Origin: Blumeriella jaapii
Lineage: Eukaryota; Ascomycota; Leotiomycetes; Helotiales; Drepanopezizaceae
Assembly (NCBI GenBank): GCA_009599575.1
Contig: VWND01000075.1
Location: 1,736,001 to 1,800,000 of the forward strand
Direction of reading: 5' to 3'
DNA length: 64,000 nt
Shown here: piece after piece, positions 1 through 11,217 of the stretch
How positions within the stretch are numbered: the stretch's first letter is position 1
Layout: every line of letters begins with the position of its first letter
Position numbers and translations under genes: made by a program
Notes under the pieces: model-generated
Told to the model about the DNA's origin: nothing
Seen by the model: only the letters and a program-made list of their open reading frames with translations
Database searches by the model: none

Positions 1-90
1 TTCTGAGAAATACTTTTTTCGAGGGCTTCACCCTTCCTTTTATACTTATACACGCCTTTTACTAAAAATGTAAAAGGTAGAAATCAGTCT

Positions 91-228
91 GACTATCAAC
101 CCAACCTTATTTGAGCTTTATTGTTTAAACTAGTGTTTCCCTGCCTTTCAATTCTTACAGACTATCAACCCAACCTTATCTGAGCTCTATTGTTTGAACT
201 AGTGTTTCCCTGCCTTTCAATCTTTACA
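91..228. repeat. 69-bp tandem duplication in AT-rich flank
   Basis: Two adjacent copies of a 69-bp unit lie at 91-159 and 160-228. The first copy differs from the second mainly by C-to-T and G-to-A type changes (for example TTTGAGCTTTATT against TCTGAGCTCTATT), as expected if RIP had acted on a duplicated sequence. No coding sense was seen. Confidence 0.8.
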
Positions 229-419
229 AATTAAGCCGTTGTAATTTTTGGCGTACGAGCAATCGCTCTGAAAATAGCTTTTTCGTCGCGCTTTGTAATA
301 ATAAAAAAAAGGGCGTCCACGAAGTTGTGATATACCGTCGGATTGTAAAAACGCGTTTTTAATCGTATAACGCGCGGCTGATAAGCTACACTTTTCCGAT
401 TCCGCAAGCCAGATATAAA

Positions 420-1060
420 AAAAACTTTATATTTCTTAGCGCCAATGATACGATTTTTAGCTCTTTAAGAAAAGTGCTCAAAAGGCTGGCGAAACGTTTC
501 GGATATTGGCATAATAGTATGGTTGCAAAAAAAAAAGGTGTGTTTTGTTGTAAACGCGAAAAGTCGCGGTCGGGGGGGGCCGACGCGCAATTTCATATGT
601 CGTGGACATATGAATATACGCGTATGAATCGGACGGTTACTTATTACAACCGCCATATTTCTCGACGTTTTTAACAAATTCTTTTTTACGATTTTTTACA
701 ACGATAGCATTTATATGTAAGATAATACTTTAATTTATAAAGCACTTTTTACGTAGTTATGGTTTCGTAATATAAGTCTGAAAATAGTGCTTTTATACCG
801 GATTTTAACCCGATCGAAAATCTTTAAAAAATGCTCAAAACAAAATTTTTCAAATTTAAATCAAAGCTAATAGTTATAAAAAACAATAATGTCATACAAC
901 GATTTTTAATAAAAGCTACGTAAAAAGCGTTAAAGCTCCTTGAAGATCAGTTGTTAAATAAGCTAGCGGAAGGCATGCAAAGAAAATAAACGCTGTTAAA
1001 GCTGCAAATGAATAATATACTAAATATTGATTGAAATCGAGTATTATTTCGATTTTCAGC
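420..1060 (+). mobile_element. Decayed Tc1/mariner-type transposase (RIP-like relic)
   Basis: The stretch is very AT-rich and has no long open frame. Translation of the plus strand from about 786 reads IPDFNPIENL followed by a stop, then KMLK. This matches the hallmark PDxNPIENxWxxLK block containing the last acidic residue of the DDE/D triad in Tc1/mariner transposases. The expected Trp codon (TGG) is replaced by TAA, which two G-to-A transitions would explain. Just upstream, about 688-780, a weaker match to the second catalytic block can be read (YNDSIYM, then a stop). Several more stops follow up to about 1040. The element is therefore an inactive fossil. I could not find clear terminal inverted repeats, so the limits are approximate. 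Which mariner subfamily it belongs to is not decidable by eye. Confidence 0.7.
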
Positions 1061-1665
1061 TTTAATTTAAGCTATTTGTATTTAAAATCGATTAATTAAT
1101 AGTGGAGTTATGAAGTTGTAAAGGTAGAAGAATTTTGTTGGGGTAAGGACTATTTACTGACGCGCACATTCATGTGTCCACCCACTGTACGTACTGTATA
1201 TAAACAATTTCCACAGTTGATAGGAGACCCATCAGAAGACCAGGGAGCTTGCAATTATACGTAGTTGCTGGAATGACACGAGAGGTGGCAAAGGAGTGAA
1301 TCGTCACATTTTTTATTCAATTTACATACGTATCTTTTGGTTCATATCACTCTAATTACTTTTGAGGAAGCTGTGAATGTCAAATTCTTTTTCTAATTAC
1401 GAAACGTAGGGTTAGATCAGTACAATAAGTCCATCCCGACCGTAGCCGTGATATTCGATTATTAATAACAAATTAAAAAATTGTAAAATACATAAATAAA
1501 TAGCCGCGAGCTTTATTAAAACTCGGTGAAAAAAATACTTTCTTTCTACTAATAAAGGCTTTTATAATCGAAATTTATCATAGGTTATTTAAATAATTTC
1601 ATGTAATTGTACAAAGCATGCCATAAAGTAAAGCAGCGGAGTAGTAAATGAGATGTAGCGACGAT
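1061..1665. other. AT-rich gene-free stretch
   Basis: The sequence remains AT-rich with short scattered stops in all frames. I see no coding region, RNA gene or clear repeat between the transposase relic and the 3' end of the chitinase gene. Confidence 0.6.
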
Positions 1666-4600
1666 TTAGCCACCGTTCCCCGGGACACTGTAAGGCTGTT
1701 TGTAGTTATATTGGAAGTTTGGAGGATTTGAGTTGGTATAATAAGGATCGTTCGAAAAGAGCGTAAAGCCCGGATCGCGTGGGGCAATGTTCTGCGGCCC
1801 TGGAGCACAAAGCGATAAGCAGCTGATCAACGTATGACCTGGGAAACGAAAAGCAAGCAGGGTGAACTTACAGCACGGGTTCTGATTCAGGCCGTCGTTT
1901 GGAAGAGCAGCGCCCACGAAGTTGGATATGCTGAACTCGGGTCGCTTGTTAACGGTGATCATAGCGAAGCGCTGCTCGGTGTGCTTGTTCCTTGCCACGT
2001 CGTTCTTGTCGGTGACCTTGAGGTTGACTCCGGCGGCGTCGACGCGCGCTTTGAAGTCCTGGTTGGAGATTTCGGTATCGGTGAGCTGACTGAGGAAGCA
2101 CATGCCTGTCCACATGCCGTTGGCAGCATTGCTGTTCTGCTTACTCGGCAGCATACGTGAGAGCTGACCGCCTGGACTGCCAGCATTGATATAGGACGGG
2201 CTTTGGGCATTGAGGAGATACAAGGGCGGACTGTGCAAAGAGGCTATGTTAGCAATGCCTATGGCACCGAGATGGGCGAGCTGTTCACATAAACACAAGC
2301 GCATAATAGTAAGAGATAAGAAGTCTTTGAGTAACGGACGGGGAATTCAGAATCACTTACTACTCGTCAGCCTGACAGACTTGTCTACCAGTCAATTGTG
2401 GCCGATTACCGCTCGCGACCTAGAAGGCGAAACAGTCAGTATAACAATGCTATCTTCCGACGAAGAAGCCCTGTAGAGCAGGTCTTGGTTGCCACTTACG
2501 TCCCACCATCCTAAGCCATTGTGTTGATTCTTCCATATCGTCGGCACTTTCCTGGTCACTGCGGAGGAAATGGAGTTAGTCTTGACTCTGACGGTAAGAT
2601 AACGATTGGTAGAAGAGGCTAGCTTTGTCAACTTGGAAGAACTTACTTTCAGGCTTTTCTGTAGCAGCCGCTTCGGGCGGGCAGGTCAGCGTCGCCCACC
2701 CTGGATTGTTACGGAGTGCTGAGCTGTAGTGTCTGTCAAGAGGTCAATAATCATACCACACAGTCTCGTATGTTTGAGCAGTTCTAAAAGCTTCAACAGG
2801 ATGGATACTTACCCGCAGGCTTGAGGCCATTTATTGAAGTCGCATGGCTTGGACACCCCCGTGGCTTGCGCATTGGAAGCGTATGCGAGACTGGTCACAA
2901 TCCATTCGGTCACCTCCGTCTTGTCATTTAGGCAACTCTGCTCACGAATCGTGTGCTGGAGTCGAATCGTAGAGGATCGTGGAGGAACATTGCATTTGGG
3001 TCTGTTCTTGCCGTTCCCGTTGCCGGGTGCCCGTGGGGTTCCTTGATCGGTTGGGTTGGCGTCGTCGCCTTTCTTACCACTTCCCTTTTTCAAGTTCTTT
3101 GGTGTCTTGAAGCTCGACACACCGTCCGCAACGGTACTCAGAATGCCAAAGATCTGCTTGATCTCGTCTGGCACCAGGCTGGTCCCTCCACAGGGGCTTA
3201 GCCACCAGCTGAAGGCACCCTCTGGGTCTTCCTCCTCCGGATACAGGTACGAGGCCATCTGGGCTGCTGTAGTAGCCATGTCTATCCCGGGCTGTTAGCT
3301 TCTTTACGCTTATTCGGGGGGTAGGGATCAGAGTCCCAATGCTAGACATACCGAGTCCCGCGTCGAGGGCTTTCCCAACTCCAGGAATAGCTTGCAATCC
3401 AATATCAAGAACGAGCTTGAGAGACGACATGAGAATGTAGCAGCCGATCTGTGCAATGATGGGCAATGCCTCAATGATAGTATCCGCAATCTCGTTCAGG
3501 AGCCAATTGTCACAAAGGCATTGTCCAGGAGCAATATAGTCAAAAGTTCCCGGCTACAAATGGCTGTCAGGTCTGCTCCTATTGCCTAGTACGAGTGAAG
3601 GAGGAAATGTGAAAAGTGTCGAGATGTACAGAACATCATCGAACACAAGAGATGCACGAGAAGCTGCTTACTGGCTTTTGCCATGGGATGGATTCTTCGA
3701 GCGGCCAGAATCCCATGCATCCGTAGTTCGAGGTCCTTCCAGCTTCTTTCGCCGCGTCCAACTGAGGCTTGCAGGTATTGTAACACTGCTGCACGCTGTA
3801 GTCGCGCAGAGAGCTATCCTGGTATATGAAACATCTTTTGGCATTCTCCTGCCTTGCAGCCTCGTAATCGAAGCCGTTGGGGTTGTCATCGTTCGTGATA
3901 ACCACATCATCTTTTGGGATTGTGGTGCAGATTTCTTCTGGGCAGTACTGTACGAGGATCAGCCTAGTCTGTACAGCTTCAAAGTTTTGATTTAGAATCG
4001 GTGCTTTAACACATCTGCTTCGGAACTAGACCTTGGGGATGTCGACTGTAAAGGATAGGATTTTGTACATACGCCGTACTTGCAAGCGAAGAGACAGAGG
4101 CGGTTGAGGTCAACATCGTCACCATCCCAGGCAACAATATCGGCATTTGACTTTTCCGTCGGCAGCTCGTTGATAATGTCTGTATCGGTACAAACGCACA
4201 GAGATTCCGGACAGAAGCCTAAGCTGCACGAGAACTCGCACAGATCTCCCGAGTTGACGGATCTATCTTCTCCCCAGACGCAGCCTTCTTCTCCCTTGTT
4301 CGGTCTGTCGGGGGGCTTCGACATGTCGTCTGTTGTAAACCCCTGCAGATCGAGAGCCCAATCGATACTTCCAGCGAAATTGAGGCTTTTCCACTTCAAG
4401 AGTTTCAGCGCTTTTCTTTTCAAGCTCTAAGATTGGAGTATATCTCGAAGCCTGATAATTCTCGGAAGTAAAAATTCAACCTACATCCGATCTTCGGGTA
4501 TTTTTTGTAGTCGGCGTCATGTAGCTGACATAGTCACCCTTGTAAAGAAGGATATCCGTATTGGATGCCGTGTCATGAAAAGTCTGTTCAGCTCCGCCTC

Positions 4601-7600
4601 GAGAAATGACTAAGAATGGAGCATTATTAGTGAACGGCTGAACAGCAAGATACTCGGAACTACTCAAGAAATCTTGAGCCGTTCGAAAATTGTGAAGCTG
4701 TACTTCGAAGTTACCTACGTTCGTTAATTTCCGCATTTCCCAAGTAGCCCCTACAAGCACAAGACTTAGTATATGGGACTACGTGAACCTTCAGGCGGAT
4801 CGTGGTTGGAGATAACTGACCCTGTCTTGGTACATCGGCCTGGATTGGCCTCAGACTCGGTTCGAGAACCAGTGAAATCGCACATCTGGGTATTTCTAGG
4901 GTCAGCAATATCCAGCCGTCTTGTTCCCAAGATAGTGGCCTGGATATCAGGTCTTGGGAACGCGTGAAGCAAGCGTCAGTCTGACACGAGGCTTACCGGT
5001 CCCCAACATCCATCTGTTGCCATATGGAAAGATCTGCCATAGCTTGATTCGCCCACAAAAACTTTGTTGTTAGCAACGCCAGCCTTGGTAACTTCTCTTT
5101 AGTCAGTACTGAATGTACTCATAGAGTCTTGCGACCTACTGATCGAGAGAGAGTTGTGCGTCTCGGTCAAGTTGACGTGGCTCCGGATGCATCTCCCGGA
5201 ATCGCATTGATCGTATGCATTAGGGTTTCCTGCGTCCCATTGTCCGTGTAGATCGTACGTCATGTAGACAATGTAATCAATAACGGTGGAAATACGATCA
5301 ATCGGGAATGCCTTCAGGTACCAATAAGACGCTGGTGCGGCAATTGACACCGAACGGTCAGTTCCCAACTGTTGTTTGAGGACTGTGAGAAATTTGAGGT
5401 AGCTACATGACCGAGAAGTCAGTATTCTACTTATTCTGAGAGGTTTTTTGTCGGAGACTGCTGCTGGACTCAAGTAGTAAAAATTTACTTACTCCGCGCC
5501 GTCTGTGGTCTTGCCAATTGGTATACCATCGACAAGAATATCCGGGGCTCCCGGATATTCCCAATCAATATCGATGCCGTCTATACTTTCCGCTTTTGCG
5601 AATGCGGCTAGATTGGCCGCAAAGATATTGCGGTTGGTGATGATGGCTGACCGAATGATGTTGTACGTTGCCGGTTCTGTTGATGCAGCCCATCCGCCGA
5701 AAGAGACGATCTTCTTGACATTTTTTAGCGCTTTGAACTCGGCCCATTGTCCTGTTTTGTATTCTTTAATAACAGGCTTCCAGGTTGTCGCATCGATCTC
5801 GCCAAATGCCCAATGAATACTGTTTAAGAACTTAGCATTAGACGTGGTCAATATTCGGCAAAAATGGAAAGAGGAAAAAACCGAGATTTTGATTCTTGGC
5901 TTTTTAATTGGACAAATGGTATCAAAACGTTGACTTACTGAGTATAACTACCATCCGTGTTAGCATCCTTCGCCGACAGCCACAAGCATTCTCGCTGGAG
6001 GTTGAAAGCGCTATAGTAGCCAATACGAGAGAAAGTAGCGGGCGCACCCCTTCACCAGGTTAGAGCAGGAAAGCGGCACGGTATCACTCTAGAACTTACG
6101 AGTTCTGCTTGATGTCGTTACCGCAGTTAGATACGCAAGTATTTTCGAAACCGTCGAGCTAAGTATTAGAAGAACATCAATATTTTTGCCCAAATGATAG
6201 TTTGTTGATGTAAGTAACAAATCGCATACCTTGCTGCCAGGGCCACCTCCCTCTGGTGCATGAATATCACAATGTGCGGGGAAACTCCACAGAACCCCCA
6301 ATTGCTGCAGCATGCCTTAAGTGGACAGGGGTTTAGATCAGCAATAGATACCGTCGAGTCAGATAATATCGTTCCGGGGACCAAAGGTCCACATTCAGCT
6401 CCGGCTTGGGGAGGAGGAAGGCCAGCCTTGCCATCACTGAGACACATGTTGTATCCGAGGAGCTAGAGCAGCACGGCAAAGTCAGCGGTCTTCCAATCAA
6501 GATCTTTAAGCATATGAGAAATAGCCTACCATGTTTTTGCACTCTGTCCAAGCCCATGTTTTACCTTTGTTCCACTTCTCGAGGTCGTCGACAGTGACTC
6601 CATATTGTTTTGCTAAAGAAGAACAACTGTCGCCGTTCTGAATCAAATGAGTGGCGCAAACGCCGTCTTCTCCTTGTTTAGGTGGATCTGGCTTTGGTTC
6701 GCTATATGGGTCACCTGCCGAGCAGCAGACGTAGTCTCCGGCCTGAAGGGCCGAGCAGAGATCAGTTTTAGGATTGTACTTTGTAAAGTCGGCGGCTGAA
6801 ATCCCGCAGCGAGAGACAAGAGACGCGCAACCACTAGAAACCAGATGATCAGCTTAGATACTCCACACTTTGAAATTATGGCGAAGAAACTGGGATGTCA
6901 CTAACTCCCCAACAACAACTTGAATATAGCTACAGGTAGCTCGCTTGTTCAGATCGTCACTCTTTTCCCATACATAGCTTCTTTTCCGATCAGCGTAAGC
7001 CCTCGTAGTAACAGTCCGATTGCTGTTTATTGAAGTAACATTGTTTCCACTGGCCGCAGTCGACCCGGCAATTTCAAAGACCTCGATAGCTAGATCGATG
7101 CCGGGGATTTGCTGTTCTCCTTGTTCAACACAGCTGCCTTTGCTCCAATCGACGGCAATTTTCTCTGGAGAAATAAAGTCAGCAACGCGACAATAAATCC
7201 GAGTATTTCCGTAATGTAGTATATGGATATGGATGTCGGAGTGTTGATACAACTTACGGACTGCAGCCAAATCACCGGTGGTATCAATAGCAATTCCCAC
7301 CATCTGTGTGGGATCTTCTCCGTTGCAAAGCTGAGCGATGGTGCGATTGGAGGCTGGGCTGCTACCAACCAGCTTCTCCAGAGCCGAAGATACAGTAGGT
7401 TTTCCGAGGCCTGGCCCTATGTAGACACTTGCAACAGTCTGACCGTGATAAGCGAACGCAAAGGTCTCGTCGCAATTATCTGGTGTTTCAAAAAAATCCT
7501 GCAGGCCTTTCAAGACATTTCGAACTTCACCACTGTCTACCTTTCCTCCGTCGCTGCTAGCCATAACCTGCATTTCCCTCGAAGCTGCTTTACCAATAGA

Positions 7601-8186
7601 TACGCAGGCTGGAGTAGTATTGAGACTGGCCTGGAAAAGGTCAGCAGACTTTTTGGGATTCTCTACAGGCTCTAAGTTTAAGGTCCCATCTCCTGGTCCA
7701 GCCACGGTCTTGAGACGTGGCTGGCCAAATGTGCAGCTTCGGATAAGAACATTTGACAATGGGTCGTCAAGTGGCAGAGTGATAGAAAGCTGTAGAAGCA
7801 TAGGTTCTTTGCAGCGCTCGAGACGTTTGACAGATAAGAATGGAGTCCAAGAATGCATATTGGCATAATCGACACAGGGAAGCGGGCAATCATGTTGGTC
7901 AGGATAATAAGTTGTCAAATCTCCAATAGGCGACGGGTCACCCTCCTCTAAGGTACACATGTGAATTAGTTACAAGTTCAAAAAACTGCACTAGCATCTT
8001 GAGAGAAGACGTCCACGAATGCGATTGAGCAAAATATATTAGGGGTAGATAGTCTCAAAAAGTTGATTTACCTAGAGGATCCACAGCTTGTGTTCCGTCG
8101 AGGTTAAGAGCAGCATCTACGACATGAGCTCCGAGTAGCAGCCATGCTACAGCGACAAAAGACCGTGAGGTACTCGTGAGTATCAT
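1666..8186 (-). CDS. Secreted LysM/chitin-binding GH18 chitinase, killer-toxin-like (subgroup C), frameshifted
   Basis: Multi-exon gene of roughly 1,560 codons. It starts at 8186 with a signal peptide (hydrophobic core AVAWLLLGAHVVDA). Exons read by eye, in order: 8186-8072, 7947-7258, 7164-6906, 6833-6530, 6462-6230, 6158-6100, 6049-5939, 5819-5493, 5402-5140, 5094-4997, 4885-4821, 4750-4719, 4609-4485, 4393-4073, 3947-3672, 3553-3352, 3281-2813, 2732-2647, 2558-2500, a short uncertain exon near 2390-2373, and about 2236-1666. Domains: N-terminal conserved region, two LysM motifs (6.9-6.5 kb), a hevein-type chitin-binding motif with ACCSNWGFCG (6.3 kb), then GH18 with FGGWAAS and the intact catalytic DGIDIDWEYP near 5560 (Glu is the acid/base), and a long cysteine-rich C-terminal part. 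By family it hydrolyses chitin and resembles the alpha subunit of yeast killer toxins. One odd point: inside the hevein motif the frame changes by one base at about 6278-6284, which breaks the gene as sequenced. Confidence 0.85.
6278..6284 (-). other. Frame change inside the hevein-type domain of the chitinase
   Basis: The plus strand reads GGGGAAA here. Upstream, the minus-strand frame gives the first half of the hevein motif (…WGFCG). The second half, beginning PAHCDIHAPEGGGPG, is in a different frame, with no splice signals between them. It sits in two adjacent homopolymers, so a one-base sequencing indel is as likely as a real mutation. As written, the protein would lose its GH18 domain. 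Confidence 0.7.
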
Positions 8187-8316
8187 CTTGCGCAGAGACT
8201 CGAGCAACAAACACAACACAAAAAGAGGGCAGTTCGACGAAGACTCGTTCGTGTCTGTGTATCTCATAAATAGGAGAGCGGATGAAGAACTTATACATGC
8301 AACACTTTCCGGCCAG

Positions 8317-8686
8317 CTAAAATCCCGGAGAAGTCACCACACCCTCAATTGAAAGAGGGTCGCCAAAAGTTTCCCAGGGGGAGAAATCTTCATCAACGTA
8401 GATTCCGACCTTTGGTGCCTGAGTATATCCCGCAAGCTGATCCGGGCTGAGAACACGGCCTATCTTGATATCATGGATAAGTATCCAAATATTTGTTGCT
8501 GTGCCTTAAACTTGGCGCATAAGACGCCGCAGAGCCAGTGAGCATCGAAACTACTTGCCTATTCGGTAAATATGTAACTAGCACTTCACCCAGATTCTCT
8601 TTAGAGTCAATAAGTTGTTGGCAGGGAAGGTTTTTCTTGGTGATCTCGCTTACAAAAGATCCCTTGCTTACTTCATCTTCAGCCAC
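8317..8686 (-). CDS. Small hypothetical protein or gene remnant upstream of the chitinase
   Basis: Starting at 8686 (MAEDEVSKGS…) a frame runs for about 35-60 codons. After a probable intron (donor near 8598, acceptor near 8506) a second frame reads through IGRVLSPDQLAGYTQAPKVG and ends PLSIEGVVTSPGF at a TAG at 8317. Protein-like composition on both sides of the proposed intron supports a real gene of about 92 residues. I recognise no domain. It could instead be the 3' remnant of a larger lost gene. The intron was chosen only because it keeps the frame open. Confidence 0.35.
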
Positions 8687-9774
8687 ATTTCACGAGCTGG
8701 AAAGTCTCAAATGATTCCAAGCTGGAGCTATCATACGGCCATCTGAGGTATAATGCCTTGTTGACTGGTCTCGGTATCTTAGACAGTCTTTGGCTCATAG
8801 GGGGAAAGGGGAGGATGAGTGGCGGGATTCACCTTTTTTCGCTTAATGGCTGTATGAAGTAAGGGGTGTCCAAACTACGAATGGGAAATCTCACCCGAGC
8901 CGTCTTTTCACTCGCATTCAGAACCGCATTCAGAACCCCCATTGAGAACCGCTTTTGAAGCCGCAATAGGCATTACGCTTAGAATCACATTTCACTTATC
9001 CAGATTTTAGTTCCCTAGTCTCAAGAAATCCCGCGTCATATTTGTGTTTTCTTGCATATGTAGATTAATTCACCTGGAGTCAATTTAAAGCATTGCCATT
9101 CTTCCGCTGTCGAGCCGCTGTCAATTTTACCCCTGGACGGCAAATCTCTTGACAGATCAGCTCCCATCGTCAGCGGAGCTAGATCTCTGCCAAGGAACGG
9201 CTGAATTCACACCTCACCTTAATCTTAGCTTCGACGGGGTTTCGATGTGAGTAAGAATCTAGAGATGCGTGGGAAATGCCACTTGAGATTTTGGCCGCTC
9301 GGCGAAGAAGATATGACACAATTGAAATTCAGCTATTTTTGCACTTTGCTGTCGAGCACTTGATTGTTGAACGGACAGGGAACACTTGCTTACCATTTTC
9401 CCCAAGCCAAAGACAAATTCGATGCGATTGCAGTCGTTTGGACTGTAGAAAGCAACAACGAACGGAATTTGGATTACAAACACCGGAAGTATGTCTTCAA
9501 TTTGTAAAAAGTAACTTTGGACAGAAGCAGCAATCTGTGATGCTATCTTACTGAAGCGCTCTAATGGTTTTAAAAAAGAAAGAAAGTCGGACACTTACGC
9601 TATCGTTCTGACTTGATTTGGAATCTTTGAAGAGTCCAAATTTCTCTACTTTGAATCTATCTTAACACCAAAAGAGCTTTCGAATCCTTCTCCTCCAGTA
9701 AAAGAATCGACATCAGATAAGGAATTTCTCTCTTCGTGTCTGGCCTGCATTCCAATATTTCCAATGATCTGAAT
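8687..9774. other. Intergenic stretch, no gene seen
   Basis: No frame with coding character was found on either strand. Near 8920-8960 there is a short imperfect direct repeat (CATTCAGAACCGCATTCAGAA). Confidence 0.5.
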
Positions 9775-10714
9775 TTAGATTCCATTCCACATAGATTCCA
9801 CTGCTGCTGCCACTAGTCCAGAGGATGCTATCATCCATCCTATATCCTCACCACGTCCTGCAACTCCTTCTACGGGAGCTGGCGTCACGGAGGCTGTTGG
9901 GACTGAAGTCACTCTCGGTGGGCTTATTGCAGTTGCTCTAGTGCTCGCAGATCCCGAGCCGGGAGGAGTGGTTGTGGTCACTGCCTCAGCGCGGCAGGCT
10001 GCAAACACGATGGTTTCGTTCAGCCAAGTCGGTCCTCCAGGCAGCTCGTACATAGCATTATACCAGCCGTTAGGACACTCTTGGGCAAGCGAAACTGCAC
10101 TTGCACTGCTCGCAGCCCACCAAGAAGATGCTGCGTTGCCGTAACTAAGAATAACAAGTCAGCAGAAACATGTAACCCGTGCAGCTCGATATCAGCTGCA
10201 GGACTCAAGTGCCCATGAGCCATTCAAATTGCGAGTGTAACTAATGCCTTTTCGACTCACAGTTGATAATCTGCAAGCACCGAAGTTGGTGCAGCCGTAG
10301 TAAAATCGCACCACTTCGTTTTCGCTGGAAAGCAACCTCCATTAATGCGGTCGACTCCGGTCACGGTGCATGATTCTATAAGCTTATCACCGTACGAATC
10401 AAGGGCGTCGAGTAGGGCACCCGTTGGCTTGGGTACATCGAAATACTCTGGACAACGTAGAAATTAGCCTTTGCTAGATGTATATAGATTGTGTTTAACG
10501 ATGTTCTAAAGAAACAGGGAACTGGTTGCGAAGCAAAGATTTGGTGATCTAGGTTCTTACGAGTGAGGTTCGCAATAACACATTGCCAAGGATCGCGCGT
10601 TGCTGTGGGTTCGACTGTTGGCAGTACTATCTCGTGGACTGCTGAGTCTGTCCAGGCATTTACTTTACCAATCACTACGGCGACAGCCAGTGTGGTGAAA
10701 GTTTGTGCTCTCAT
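9775..10714 (-). CDS. Secreted fungal protein, probable DUF7735-type, 236 aa
   Basis: Three exons, 10714-10561, 10447-10261 and 10144-9775, join in frame to 236 residues. The start at 10714 gives a signal peptide (TTLAVAVVIGKVNA). The middle has paired cysteines, with CTVTG and KWCDF segments, then YGNAASSWW and ECPNGWYNAMYELPGG, a pattern I associate with small secreted fungal proteins annotated as DUF7735. The tail is Ser/Thr/Pro-rich and ends in a hydrophobic stretch (WMIASSGLVAAAV), so a GPI anchor is possible. Function is unknown. Its place between the chitinase and the LysM gene is suggestive only. Splice joints restore the frame exactly, so the gene appears intact. Confidence 0.75.
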
Positions 10715-11217
10715 GGTGGTGTCAATATTGTTCGGTGGATGTTGCCCACTTGCGAAGATGAAGGAGAGATGGAAAAGCAGAGGAAAGCAGTCTTGCTAGT
10801 TTGCCCTTACATAAGGCCACTCGGCCAAATGATTGAATTCCATCCCTTGCACGAGAATTTTTTTGACAGCGAATCTTTCTTGTCTTTGCGCTACGGAGGA
10901 AGGGCATGCTTGTCTTTGCGCTACGGAGGAAGGGCATGCTTGTCTTGCCAAGTTCCTCTTGTGAGCGCCACTTCTGCAGTGAAGACTCACTGCTGTGCCT
11001 TTGCTGTGCCTCTGCTATGCCTCAGCTGTACCTCTATCGTACCTGCAGATGGATCCCAAGAAGGCGGCTTAGCCCGAGGAACATTTAGGCGACAAGCGAG
11101 AAAAAAAACAAAGGAGCCTGTGCGCTAGCATTCAGCCTTAATAAACACGGGAGAAGCGCTGGGTATGTGTTTGTCACCTGCCAACCTCAGTATCGAAAAT
11201 ATCAGCAAGCATTCGAA
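10715..11217. other. Intergenic stretch with 30-bp tandem duplication
   Basis: No gene is supported. The segment 10879-10938 contains a perfect 30-bp direct duplication, listed separately. The rest is unremarkable promoter-type sequence between divergent genes. Confidence 0.5.
10879..10938. repeat. Perfect 30-bp tandem duplication
   Basis: The unit CTTGTCTTTGCGCTACGGAG plus the next ten bases occurs twice head to tail at 10879-10908 and 10909-10938. A truncated third start (CTTGTCTTGCC) follows. Confidence 0.9.

Noticed and set aside
1666..8186. Calling the locus a killer toxin system
   Set aside because: Only the chitinase-like alpha-subunit type is present. No gamma-toxin-like partner or immunity gene was seen, so a chitinase call is safer.
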